From Brevundimonas diminuta (GTDB lineage Bacteria > Pseudomonadota > Alphaproteobacteria > Caulobacterales > Caulobacteraceae), in the NCBI RefSeq assembly GCF_022654015.1, contig NZ_CP073063.1:2873501-2937500 (forward strand): DNA of 64,000 bases, in the 5' to 3' direction. The notes below the pieces were generated by a model, which worked only from the letters and a program-made list of their open reading frames with translations, did not search any database and was not told where the DNA came from. Positions 9,107 through 16,919 of the stretch are shown here, piece after piece. Each line of letters starts with the position of its first letter. The first letter of the stretch is position 1. A program made the position numbers and the translations under genes.

Positions 9107-10867
9107 TCACATGTTCGGATAGTTGGGACCGCCGCCGCCCTCGGGCGTGGTCCAGACGATGTTCTGCGACGGATCCTTGATGTCGCAGGTTTTGCAGTGG
9201 ACGCAGTTCTGAGCGTTGATGACGAAGCGCGGATCGGCCTTGGCCGCCTCGTCGCCATAGACGACCTCGTACACGCCAGCCGGGCAGTACAGCCGCGCCG
9301 GCTCGCCGTATTTGGGCAGGTTGACCCGGATCGGGATCGACGGATCCAGCAGCTTCAGGTGGGCCGGCTGGTCCTCGGCGTGATTGGTGTTGGAGATGAA
9401 CACCGACGACAGCTTGTCGAACGACAGCTTGCCGTCCGGCTTGGGATAGGCGATCGCCTTGTGGTCGGCGGCCAGGCCGGTCGAGGCGGCGTCGGTCTTT
9501 TCGTGCTTCAGCGTCGGGATCGGCGACAGGCCGCCCAACAGGGTGCGGCACCACATATCGAACATGCCCAGCGCCCCGCCCAGCGTCGTGCCGAACTTGG
9601 ACAGTAGCGGCTTGGCGTTCCGGACGACCGACAGCTCCTTATAGACCCAGCTCTTCTCGAAGGCGGTCTGGTATTCCACCAGTTCGTCACCCGCGCGCCC
9701 GGCCTGAACAGCGTCGTAAGCGGCGTCGGCGGCCAGCATGCCGGTCTTCATGGCGTTGTGGCTGCCCTTGATGCGGGGCACGTTCACGAAGCCGGCCGAA
9801 CAGCCGATCAGCACACCGCCGGGGAAGCTCAGCTTCGGGATCGACTGCAGGCCGCCTTCGGTGATGGCGCGCGCGCCGTAGGAGATGCGTGTTCCGCCCT
9901 CCAGGTGCTGGGCGATCTCGGGGTGGTGCTTGAAGCGCTGGAACTCGTCGAAGGGCGACAGGAACGGGTTCTTGTAGTTCAGGTGAACCACATAGCCGAC
10001 AGCCACGTAGCGATCGCCGAAGTGATACAGGAAGCTGCCGCCGCCGGTGTTTTCGTCCAGCGGCCAGCCGGTCGTGTGCTGGGCCAGGCCGGGCTGGTGC
10101 TTGTCGGCCGGGACCTGCCACAGCTCTTTCAGGCCGATGCCGTATTTCTGGGGCGACTTGCCGTCCTGAAGCTTGTGCCTGGCGATGATGGTCTTGGCCA
10201 GGGAGCCGCGCACGCCCTCGGCGATGAAGACGTACTTGCCGTGCAGTTCGATGCCGGGCTGGAAATCGCCGGTCGGCTTGCCCTCGCGGTCGATGCCGAA
10301 GACGCCGGCGACGACGCCCCTCACCTGACCCGTCTCTTCTTCCCAGACGACGTGGCTGGCGGCCATGCCGGGATAGACCTCGACGCCCAGCGCCTCGGCC
10401 TGCTCGCCCAGCCAGCGCGTGACGTTGCCCAGCGAGGCGATATAGCAGCCGTGATTGTGCATGAAGGGCGGCATCAGCGGCATCGGCAGCGACGCCGACC
10501 CCTGCGGGCCCAGCAGTAGGAACTTGTCCTTCGTGACCGGCGTCTCCAGCGGCGCGCCGCGTTCCTTCCAGTCGGGGAACAGCTCGTTCAGCGCCTTGGG
10601 ATCGATGACCGCGCCCGACAGGATATGACCGCCGACCTCGGCCGCCTTTTCCAGAACGGCGACGGTGATTTCCTTGCCGTCCTTTTCCGCGCGCTGCTTC
10701 AGGCGGATGGCCGCCGACAGGCCGGCCGGGCCGCCGCCGACGATCACGACGTCATATTCCATGATCTCGCGCTCGACGCCGTTCAGCGCCTCCAGCGGCG
10801 GCAGATTGTCGATGATGGCGTCCTGACGGGCGTTTTCCGCGCCGCCTTCGATGGCGTCTTCGGCCAT
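9107..10867 (-). CDS. etfD: Electron-transfer flavoprotein-ubiquinone oxidoreductase
   Basis: Inner-membrane-associated flavoprotein that takes electrons from reduced ETF (from fatty-acid and amino-acid dehydrogenases) to ubiquinone. It has 586 residues from the Met at 10867; the in-frame Met further up (10936) would add a polar tail and was not used. The FAD dinucleotide motif VVIVGGGPAG lies at ~40-49. The [4Fe-4S] ligands are visible at the C terminus as Cys528 and the CVHCKTC motif (Cys555, 558, 561). Divergently placed from the uracil-DNA glycosylase gene, with 90 bases between start codons. Complete and typical. Confidence 0.96.
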   Translation of the reverse strand: MAEDAIEGGAENARQDAIIDNLPPLEALNGVEREIMEYDVVIVGGGPAGLSAAIRLKQRAEKDGKEITVAVLEKAAEVGGHILSGAVIDPKALNELFPDWKERGAPLETPVTKDKFLLLGPQGSASLPMPLMPPFMHNHGCYIASLGNVTRWLGEQAEALGVEVYPGMAASHVVWEEETGQVRGVVAGVFGIDREGKPTGDFQPGIELHGKYVFIAEGVRGSLAKTIIARHKLQDGKSPQKYGIGLKELWQVPADKHQPGLAQHTTGWPLDENTGGGSFLYHFGDRYVAVGYVVHLNYKNPFLSPFDEFQRFKHHPEIAQHLEGGTRISYGARAITEGGLQSIPKLSFPGGVLIGCSAGFVNVPRIKGSHNAMKTGMLAADAAYDAVQAGRAGDELVEYQTAFEKSWVYKELSVVRNAKPLLSKFGTTLGGALGMFDMWCRTLLGGLSPIPTLKHEKTDAASTGLAADHKAIAYPKPDGKLSFDKLSSVFISNTNHAEDQPAHLKLLDPSIPIRVNLPKYGEPARLYCPAGVYEVVYGDEAAKADPRFVINAQNCVHCKTCDIKDPSQNIVWTTPEGGGGPNYPNM

Positions 10868-10957
10868 GGTTTCCCCTGAATCCCGGTTATCTGTGTGGTT
10901 ATGCCGCTTATCGGAAGGTGACGCGAGGGCGGTCAAGGCTTATCGGTGGTTCGAGAC

Positions 10958-11770
10958 ATGAACGCGCAACCCCATGACATCGCTGCAGTCGAAAGCCTGC
11001 TCGCCTTCTGGCGGGATGCGGGGGTCGACGCCTGCTATGGCGATGCGCCCGTCGATCACACCCACATCGCCCCGCCGCCAGCCGTCAAGGCGGTGCAGAG
11101 GGCGACGGCCTCGGTTGTCATGCCCCTGGCCGGCGTCAACGCCGATGACGCCCTCGCCGAGGCGCGGCGGCTGGCCGCCGGCGCCGCGACGCTTCAAGAT
11201 CTGGCGGCGGCGGTCGCGGCGTTCGAGGGCTGTCCGCTGCGCGGCATGGGTGCGACGCAGTCGGTGTTCGGACGCGGCAACCCCAACGCCTCGGTCCTGA
11301 TTATCGGCGAAGGGCCCGGCGGGGATGAGGATCGGGCAGGCCAGCCCTTCGTCGGCAAGGCCGGGCAGCTGCTGGACCGGATGCTGGCGGCGGCGGGCCT
11401 GACCGACAAGGTCTTCATCACCAACACGGTCTTCTGGCGCCCGCCCGGCAACCGCACCCCCAGCCCGCAGGAACAGGCGGTGTGCGCGCCCTTCGTCGAG
11501 CGCGCCTTCGCCCTGCTGAAGCCCAGGGCCGTGCTGCTGCTGGGCGCAGCCTCGGCCAAGTCGGTGCTCGGCGCCGAGGAAGGCATCATGAAACTGCGCG
11601 GCGTCTGGAAGGAATGGCGCCTGCTGGAGGGGGCGGTGTCGGCGCCCGTCATGCCGACCCTGCATCCCGCCTTTTTGCTGCGTCAGCCGCAAGCCAAGCG
11701 GCAGGTGTGGGCTGATCTGCTTTCGCTGGCCGTTCGCCTTGAAACGGACTCGGTTGAAGAACAAGGCTAA
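10958..11770 (+). CDS. Uracil-DNA glycosylase, family 4 type, with altered cluster ligands
   Basis: Removes uracil from DNA in base-excision repair, by family. 270 residues from the ATG at 10958; a GTG at 10946 is an alternative start with a slightly better ribosome site. The first ~80 residues are a family-specific extension. The catalytic core shows GEGPGGDEDRAGQPFVGKAG (about 117-136), RPPGNRTPSPQE (161-172) and TLHPAFLL near the end. Thermophile family-4 enzymes bind [4Fe-4S] through four Cys. Here the aligned positions read Phe89, Cys92, Trp160 and Cys176, so two of the four ligands are aromatic. From memory the Trp form occurs in other alphaproteobacteria, so it is likely a lineage trait. 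Divergent from etfD. Confidence 0.88.
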   Translation: MNAQPHDIAAVESLLAFWRDAGVDACYGDAPVDHTHIAPPPAVKAVQRATASVVMPLAGVNADDALAEARRLAAGAATLQDLAAAVAAFEGCPLRGMGATQSVFGRGNPNASVLIIGEGPGGDEDRAGQPFVGKAGQLLDRMLAAAGLTDKVFITNTVFWRPPGNRTPSPQEQAVCAPFVERAFALLKPRAVLLLGAASAKSVLGAEEGIMKLRGVWKEWRLLEGAVSAPVMPTLHPAFLLRQPQAKRQVWADLLSLAVRLETDSVEEQG

Positions 11771-11854
11771 TCGCGGCATGTTCGCATGCTGACGACCGAT
11801 CGCCATACACGCGCCTGTATCTTACGCGCGTCGCCAACGAGGGGGCCGCCGCTT

Positions 11855-13540
11855 ATGTTTCTGTTCCGCCGCGCGATCCTCGCGTCGACGCTTGTCCTTG
11901 CGTTCTGCGCCGCCACGACGGCCGCGACCGCCGAGACGCCCTACGGATCAACCGCCGAGGCCGGAGCCGGTTCCGGGCGCCCCACCGCGCTGAGTTCGGC
12001 CGACAGAATCTCCTACACCACCGCCTTCGACGCCCTGCGACGCGGCGACATCGAGACGGCCCGCACGGCGGCCCGTCAGGCGCAGGACCGCGTGCTGCTG
12101 GGTCAGGTCGAGTTCGAAAGCCTGTTCCATCCCGATCATGTCGCCACCTACGAAGAGCTGACGGCTTGGCTTGAGACCTATTCGGATCTGCCGTGCGCGG
12201 ACCGCGTTTATACGCTGGCGCTGCGTCGTCGCCCCGACGGCGCGCCCGAGCCGGTACGCCCTGGCGGCGTGCTGGGCCGCACCTGGAACAGCCTGGTCAG
12301 CGCCGTGTCCGGCGACGGCGGCGTCATCGATCCGGCCAAGGCGGCGCGCGTCGCCTACAACAACGACGACCTGACCGGGGCGTCGGCCCTGGGGCGCCAG
12401 ATCGGCGATTGGTGGACGGTCGGCTTGGCGGAATGGCGTCTGGGCCAGTTCCACGAATCCTTCGCCGCCTTCGAACGCGTCGCCAACGATCCGACCGAGG
12501 ATGCCTGGGTGCGCGCCGGCGCCGCCTTCTGGACCGCGCGCGCCGCCGCCCAGTCGGGGCGTCAGGACCGCGTCACCGACTATCTACGTCTGTCGGCCCA
12601 GTGGCCGGCCACCTTCTATGGCCAGATCGCCCTGCGTCAGCTCGGAGAAGAGCCGACGATCGAGAACATGGGCCCTCGCCCCTATGAGGCCGAGCCCCGC
12701 CTGCGTCGCGCCGCCTATGTGCCCCAGAGCGCCGCCGTCGAACCGACCGCCCTGGAAGCCTTCGTTCAGGCCGACGCCCGCGCCAAACGCACCGTCGCCT
12801 TCTATGAGGTCGGGCGCAACGCCGATGCCGAGACGGAACTGCGGTCCGGGCTGCGCACCGCCGTCGGCGATGCGGCCAAGATGTGGACGGCCCTGGCGCG
12901 CGCCATCCTGCCGGTCAACAACGGCGACGCCACGCGCATCGACGCGACGCGCTATCCCATCCCAGACCTAACGCCCGAAGGCGGATTCGTCATTGAGCGG
13001 GCGCTGGTCTACGCCCTGGCGCGCAAGGAAACCGACTTCAATCCCAACGCCCGCTCCAGCGTCGGCGCCTATGGGCTGATGCAGGTCATGCCGACGACGG
13101 CAGCCGAGATGACCGGCGATCGCACCTTCGTCTCGGACCCGACCAAGCTGCTGGTTCCGGCGGTCAACATGCGTCTGGGCCAGGCCTACATCAACAAGAT
13201 GCTGGCCCTGCCGGCTTTCCAGGGCGATCTGCTGCGGGCCGTGGCCTCCTACAACGCCGGCCCTGGGCCGATGCTGGCGGCGGTCAGGAAGCTGGGCGCG
13301 GACGCCGATCCCCTGCTGCTGATCGAGACGATCGACGTGCCCCAGGCGCGCGACTACGTCGAAAAGGTCATGGCCAGCTACTGGATCTATCAGCGGCTGT
13401 TCGGCGGACCGCTGAAGACGCTGGACGCCGTGGCGTCGGGCGCGCGCGCCGTGCCGATGGCGCTGGATTACGTGGCCCCGCCGCCGCAGGCCGAGCCAGT
13501 CCTGATCGCCGAGACGACGCCCATCGCCGGCGCGCGCTGA
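11855..13540 (+). CDS. Soluble lytic murein transglycosylase
   Basis: Periplasmic enzyme that cleaves the MurNAc-GlcNAc bond of peptidoglycan to give 1,6-anhydro ends. 561 residues; the start at 11855 is chosen because MFLFRRAILASTLVLAFCAATTAATA is a signal peptide. Residues ~40-380 form the helical superhelix typical of Slt70-like enzymes. The GH23 domain is at ~385-520, with catalytic Glu392 in ALARKETDFNP, then VGAYGLMQVMP and VASYNAGPGP. Glu is followed by Thr rather than the more usual Ser. It lies 84 bases after the UDG gene on the same strand and convergent with the 43-aa membrane peptide. Confidence 0.95.
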   Translation: MFLFRRAILASTLVLAFCAATTAATAETPYGSTAEAGAGSGRPTALSSADRISYTTAFDALRRGDIETARTAARQAQDRVLLGQVEFESLFHPDHVATYEELTAWLETYSDLPCADRVYTLALRRRPDGAPEPVRPGGVLGRTWNSLVSAVSGDGGVIDPAKAARVAYNNDDLTGASALGRQIGDWWTVGLAEWRLGQFHESFAAFERVANDPTEDAWVRAGAAFWTARAAAQSGRQDRVTDYLRLSAQWPATFYGQIALRQLGEEPTIENMGPRPYEAEPRLRRAAYVPQSAAVEPTALEAFVQADARAKRTVAFYEVGRNADAETELRSGLRTAVGDAAKMWTALARAILPVNNGDATRIDATRYPIPDLTPEGGFVIERALVYALARKETDFNPNARSSVGAYGLMQVMPTTAAEMTGDRTFVSDPTKLLVPAVNMRLGQAYINKMLALPAFQGDLLRAVASYNAGPGPMLAAVRKLGADADPLLLIETIDVPQARDYVEKVMASYWIYQRLFGGPLKTLDAVASGARAVPMALDYVAPPPQAEPVLIAETTPIAGAR

Positions 13541-13543
13541 CTC

Positions 13544-13675
13544 TTAGAAGACCGCGAACAGCAGGCTGGCCCAGAACGCCGCCCCGACCAGGGCCGCAAG
13601 CCCATAGGCCATGACGGGATTGAGGCCACGCGCAGCGGCTTGGGTCGAAGGGCTGGGCAGGACCGGGCGCGTCAT
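13544..13675 (-). CDS. 43-residue single-pass membrane peptide (unknown)
   Basis: Short minus-strand frame with ATG at 13675-13673 and TAA at 13546-13544, preceded by a GGGG run six or fewer bases upstream. The product has a short polar N-terminal part (MTRPVLPSPSTQAAARG) and one hydrophobic helix (VMAYGLAALVGAAFWASLLFAVF) reaching the C terminus, the profile of a tail-anchored small membrane protein. It fills the gap between the convergent lytic transglycosylase and the GST gene. No family recognised. The weak ribosome site makes expression uncertain. Confidence 0.5.
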   Translation of the reverse strand: MTRPVLPSPSTQAAARGLNPVMAYGLAALVGAAFWASLLFAVF

Positions 13676-13710
13676 CCCCATCGAAATAACAGCGTCCGCT
13701 TAACGCGGCG

Positions 13711-14379
13711 TCAGCCGGGATGGTTGTCGTGCGTTAAGCCCAGCGCGTCGGCTTCCCATTCAAGAAAATGCGGATGAGTCAGCAAGGTCTCGGCATAGGC
13801 CTGGGCCGCGCCGTCGTCTCCGTGGGCGGCGAGGTCCAGCTGGAAATGGCGGATGCGGGCGGCGACCGGCGTGAAGAAGGCGTCCGGCACGGACCAGTCG
13901 CCGAACAGATAGGGGCCGCCCGCGCCGAACCGCTCACGCAGGCTCCGCCACAGTTCGACGATCCGGCGCAAATCCTTGGCCAGTCCCGGATGGTCCGGCG
14001 CGAGCGCCCGGCTGGGGCCGACCATCCAGTGATCCGGGCCGGTGGAACAGGCCGTGCGCAAGGCGGTGAAGCCGCCATGCATCTCGCACGCCGCCGAACG
14101 CGCCAGCCAGCGCGCATGGGCGTCCGACGGCCACAGGCGGGCTTCCGGATAGCGTTCGGCCGCCCAGACGGCGATGGCCATCGAATCCCAGATCACCTCG
14201 CCCTCGACCTTCAGCACCGGGACGAGACCGGACGGCGAATGCTCGCGGATGCGCTGATCGGTGTCGGGCTGGTTCAGTGGCACGAGGATCTCGTCAAAGG
14301 TCGCGCCGCAATGTTTCAGCACCAGCCACGGCCGCAGCGACCACGTCGAATAGGCCTTGTCGCCGATCACCAGTTCCAT
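13711..14379 (-). CDS. Glutathione S-transferase family protein
   Basis: Cytosolic GST-like protein of 222 residues from the ATG at 14379 (a GTG codon lies directly before it; AGGAG is 8 bases upstream of the ATG). The thioredoxin-like N-terminal domain starts MELVIGDKAYSTWSLRPWL, with the Ser/Thr motif YSTWSLRPWL that marks one bacterial GST group, then VPVLKVEGEVIWDSMAI as the gamma-glutamyl-binding segment. The helical C-terminal domain runs ~85-215. It follows the guanidinium exporter gene by 22 bases on the same strand, so it is probably co-transcribed with it and under the upstream riboswitch. Substrate unknown. Confidence 0.88.
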   Translation of the reverse strand: MELVIGDKAYSTWSLRPWLVLKHCGATFDEILVPLNQPDTDQRIREHSPSGLVPVLKVEGEVIWDSMAIAVWAAERYPEARLWPSDAHARWLARSAACEMHGGFTALRTACSTGPDHWMVGPSRALAPDHPGLAKDLRRIVELWRSLRERFGAGGPYLFGDWSVPDAFFTPVAARIRHFQLDLAAHGDDGAAQAYAETLLTHPHFLEWEADALGLTHDNHPG

Positions 14380-14401
14380 CACGCGTCTCCTGTCGCCGCC
14401 A

Positions 14402-14722
14402 TCAATGGCTCTCCGCCAGCTTCAGCACAACCAGGCCCGATGCGACCAGGGCGACGCCCGCGATCCTGAGCGGCGTCAGCGGCTCGCCCAGAAAGACCGC
14501 GCCCACCACAAAGGCGCCGACTGCGCCGATGCCGGTCCAGATGACGTAGGCCGTGCCCAGAGGCAGGGTCTTCATCGCCAGCGACAGCAGACCGAAAGAG
14601 CCGATCATGAAGACGATCATGCCCACAGTCGGCCAAGGCTTGGTGAAACCGGCCGACGCCTTCATCAGGAACGCCCAGACGACTTCGAGCAGACCGGCGA
14701 AAAGAAGGAATACCCAGGCCAT
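14402..14722 (-). CDS. gdx: Guanidinium exporter, SMR family (Gdx/SugE type)
   Basis: Small multidrug resistance transporter of 106 residues with four helices; in the Gdx subgroup it exchanges guanidinium for protons across the inner membrane as an antiparallel dimer. The start at 14722 (MAWVFLLFAGLLEVVW) matches the SugE/Gdx N terminus and follows an AGGGAGA ribosome site. The substrate-site residues of the studied Gdx proteins are all present at the same numbers: Gly10, Glu13, Trp16, Ser42, Tyr59 and Trp62, in WTGIGAVGA. This favours Gdx over EmrE-like Qac exporters. The leader carries a guanidine-II riboswitch-like motif, and a GST gene follows. Confidence 0.93.
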   Translation of the reverse strand: MAWVFLLFAGLLEVVWAFLMKASAGFTKPWPTVGMIVFMIGSFGLLSLAMKTLPLGTAYVIWTGIGAVGAFVVGAVFLGEPLTPLRIAGVALVASGLVVLKLAESH

Positions 14723-14743
14723 GACATTCTCCCTGCATGGCGT

Positions 14744-14787
14744 CGGGTCGTCCCGGCGTTGGTCCCATGTGGGGGAGGTCGTCCTCC
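14744..14787 (-). promoter_or_regulatory. Guanidine-II (mini-ykkC) riboswitch
   Basis: Read on the minus strand there are two stem-loops, each capped by ACGA. P1 is GGAGG-ACGA-CCTCC (plus-strand 14774-14787) and P2 is CGGG-ACGA-CCCG (14744-14755), separated by 18 bases. Twin hairpins with ACGR loops, including a GGGACGACCC-type hairpin, define the mini-ykkC motif, now the guanidine-II riboswitch. The motif ends 21 bases before the start of a Gdx/SugE gene, the usual target, and close to its AGGGAGA ribosome site, so translational control is expected. Strong by motif plus context. Confidence 0.88.
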
Positions 14788-14884
14788 TGAAAGCGCGCTG
14801 AATCTGGGACAACAGCCGGCAAAGTCAACCTCGCCGCCCCGCAAACCTTGACTCCGCGCCCCCCACGACCGACACGACCCGCCC

Positions 14885-16183
14885 ATGATCACGCGCTACT
14901 CCCGCCCCGTCGCCGCCGCTATCTGGTCCCAGGAAACCAAGTACAAGATCTGGTTCGAGATCGAGGCCCACGCCGCCACGAAGATGGCCGAACTGGGCGT
15001 GATCCCCAAGGAATCGGCCGACGCCATCTGGGCCAAGGGCAAGGATGCGACCTTCGACGCCGACCGCATCGACGAGATCGAACGCACCACAAAACACGAC
15101 GTCATCGCCTTCCTGACGCACGTCGCCGAGATCGTCGGCGAGGAAGCGCGCTTCCTGCACCAGGGCATGACGTCTTCGGATGTGCTGGACACCTGTTTCG
15201 CGGTTCAGCTGGCGCGCTCGTCGGACCTGCTGATCGAGGGGGTCGACCGGGTTCTGGCCGCGCTGGAAACCCGCGCTAAGGAGCATAAATACACTCCGAC
15301 CGTGGGCCGTTCGCACGGCATCCACGCCGAGCCGGTGACCTTTGGCCTGAAGCTGGCCGGCTATCACGCCGAGTTCCAACGCGCCAAACGCCGCCTGATC
15401 ACCGCCAAGGAAGAGATCGCCACCTGCGCCATCTCGGGCGCCGTCGGCACCTTCGCCAATGTCGATCCGGCGGTCGAACAATATGTCGCCGACCAGATGG
15501 GCCTGACCGTCGAGCCGGTCTCGACCCAGGTCATCCCGCGCGACCGTCACGCCGCATTTTTCGCCGCGCTTGGCGTGGTCGCCAGCTCGGTCGAACGTCT
15601 CGCCGTCGAAATCCGCCACCTGCAACGCACCGAAGTCCTCGAAGCCGAGGAGTTCTTCGACAAGGGTCAGAAGGGCTCGTCGGCCATGCCGCACAAGCGC
15701 AACCCGATCCTGACCGAGAACCTGACCGGCCTGGCGCGTCTGGTCCGTTCGGCCGTGACGCCCGCCATGGAGAACGTCGCCCTGTGGCATGAGCGGGACA
15801 TCAGCCACTCCTCGGTCGAGCGCGGCATCGGCCCCGACGCCACCATCCACCTGGACTTCGCCCTGCACCGTCTGGCCAATGTGGTCGAGCGGCTGAACGT
15901 GTACCCTGAGAACATGCAGAAGAACATCGACCGCCTGGGCGGTCTGGTGCACTCTCAGCGGGTGATGCTGGCCCTGACCCAGGCCGGCGTGTCGCGCGAA
16001 GACGCCTATGCCGCCGTGCAGGAGAACGCCATGAAGGTCTGGCGCGGCGAGGGCGCCTTCCTGGATTTCCTGAAGGCCGACGACCGCGTCACCCTGCCCG
16101 CCGACCAGCTCGAAGCCCTGTTCGACCTCGGCTACCACACCAAGAACGTGGACGTGGTGTTTAAGCGGGTGTTCGGAGACTGA
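14885..16183 (+). CDS. purB: Adenylosuccinate lyase
   Basis: PurB catalyses two fumarate-releasing steps of purine synthesis: SAICAR to AICAR and adenylosuccinate to AMP. It has 432 residues, normal for the compact bacterial form, and starts MITRYSRPVAAAIWSQETKY. The fumarase/aspartase signature GSSAMPHKRNP is at 264-274, with its catalytic Ser on the flexible loop; TSSDVLDTC and GRSHGIHAEP carry the other active-site segments. It is followed after four bases by a 2OG-Fe(II) oxygenase gene and then by a DNA glycosylase, forming an apparent three-gene unit. Divergent from the gdx unit. Confidence 0.98.
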   Translation: MITRYSRPVAAAIWSQETKYKIWFEIEAHAATKMAELGVIPKESADAIWAKGKDATFDADRIDEIERTTKHDVIAFLTHVAEIVGEEARFLHQGMTSSDVLDTCFAVQLARSSDLLIEGVDRVLAALETRAKEHKYTPTVGRSHGIHAEPVTFGLKLAGYHAEFQRAKRRLITAKEEIATCAISGAVGTFANVDPAVEQYVADQMGLTVEPVSTQVIPRDRHAAFFAALGVVASSVERLAVEIRHLQRTEVLEAEEFFDKGQKGSSAMPHKRNPILTENLTGLARLVRSAVTPAMENVALWHERDISHSSVERGIGPDATIHLDFALHRLANVVERLNVYPENMQKNIDRLGGLVHSQRVMLALTQAGVSREDAYAAVQENAMKVWRGEGAFLDFLKADDRVTLPADQLEALFDLGYHTKNVDVVFKRVFGD

Positions 16184-16187
16184 CGTC

Positions 16188-16919
16188 ATGAGCGAGCGCA
16201 CGATCCGGCTCAATCCCCGGCTCGATCCCCGCGACTATGCGGCGGCCTATGCACGCGACGGCATGGTGCAGGTTCCCGACCTGCTGGACGCGGCCAGCGC
16301 TGATTGGCTTGAGCTCGCTCTCGAACACGACACGGCTTGGCATTTGTCATTGAAGACGGCGGAGGGCGGCAAGCTGCTGTCGCCGCAAGACATGCAGGCC
16401 ATGGGCCGCGATGCGATCGGCGCCCAGATACAGCGCGCGCTGGCGGAGGGTCGCGACGGCTTCTCTTTCATCTATCTGGCTTATCCGATCATCACGACCT
16501 TGCTGACCGGCAAGGACGAAGGCCATGCGACGCACGCCCTGGTGCAGTTTTTCAACGACACGCCTTTCACCACATTCGCCAAAGCCGTGACCGGCGAAGC
16601 GAGCGTGACCAAGATCGACGCGCAAGCCACCTGGTTCCGGCCCGGCGACTTCCTGACCCAGCACGACGACACAGGCGTCGGCGAGCGGCGGGCGGCCTAT
16701 ACGTTGGGGCTGTCGCGCGATTGGCGGCCGGATTGGGGCGGCCAGTTGCTGTTTCACGACGCCAACGGCGATGTCGAGCGCGGCTTCAAGCCGGGTTTCA
16801 ATGTCTGGACGGTGTTCAAGACGCCCCGCCAGCATTCTGTCGCACCAGTCGCCGCCTACGCCGGCGGCAAGCGCCGCTCGATCACCGGCTGGCTGCGCGA
16901 CGACCCGCCGGTCAAGTGA
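16188..16919 (+). CDS. 2-oxoglutarate/Fe(II)-dependent oxygenase family protein
   Basis: A 243-residue member of the cupin-fold prolyl-hydroxylase-like group that couples 2-oxoglutarate decarboxylation to substrate hydroxylation. Iron ligands are visible: His159 and Asp161 in TQHDDTG, and His216 in RQHSVAPV. Arg230 (KRRSITGW) is placed to bind 2-oxoglutarate. The N-terminal ~120 residues are helical and carry no other recognisable domain. It lies four bases after purB, and its TGA overlaps the GTG start of the next gene, so translation is coupled to a DNA glycosylase. The substrate is unknown; protein hydroxylation is the usual guess for this subgroup, while the neighbour hints at nucleic acid. 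Confidence 0.85.
   Translation: MSERTIRLNPRLDPRDYAAAYARDGMVQVPDLLDAASADWLELALEHDTAWHLSLKTAEGGKLLSPQDMQAMGRDAIGAQIQRALAEGRDGFSFIYLAYPIITTLLTGKDEGHATHALVQFFNDTPFTTFAKAVTGEASVTKIDAQATWFRPGDFLTQHDDTGVGERRAAYTLGLSRDWRPDWGGQLLFHDANGDVERGFKPGFNVWTVFKTPRQHSVAPVAAYAGGKRRSITGWLRDDPPVK

Noticed and set aside
14825..16213. Minus-strand open frame opposite purB
   Set aside because: Antisense to an enzyme gene with intact signature motifs; it also runs across the purB promoter region. No domain seen.
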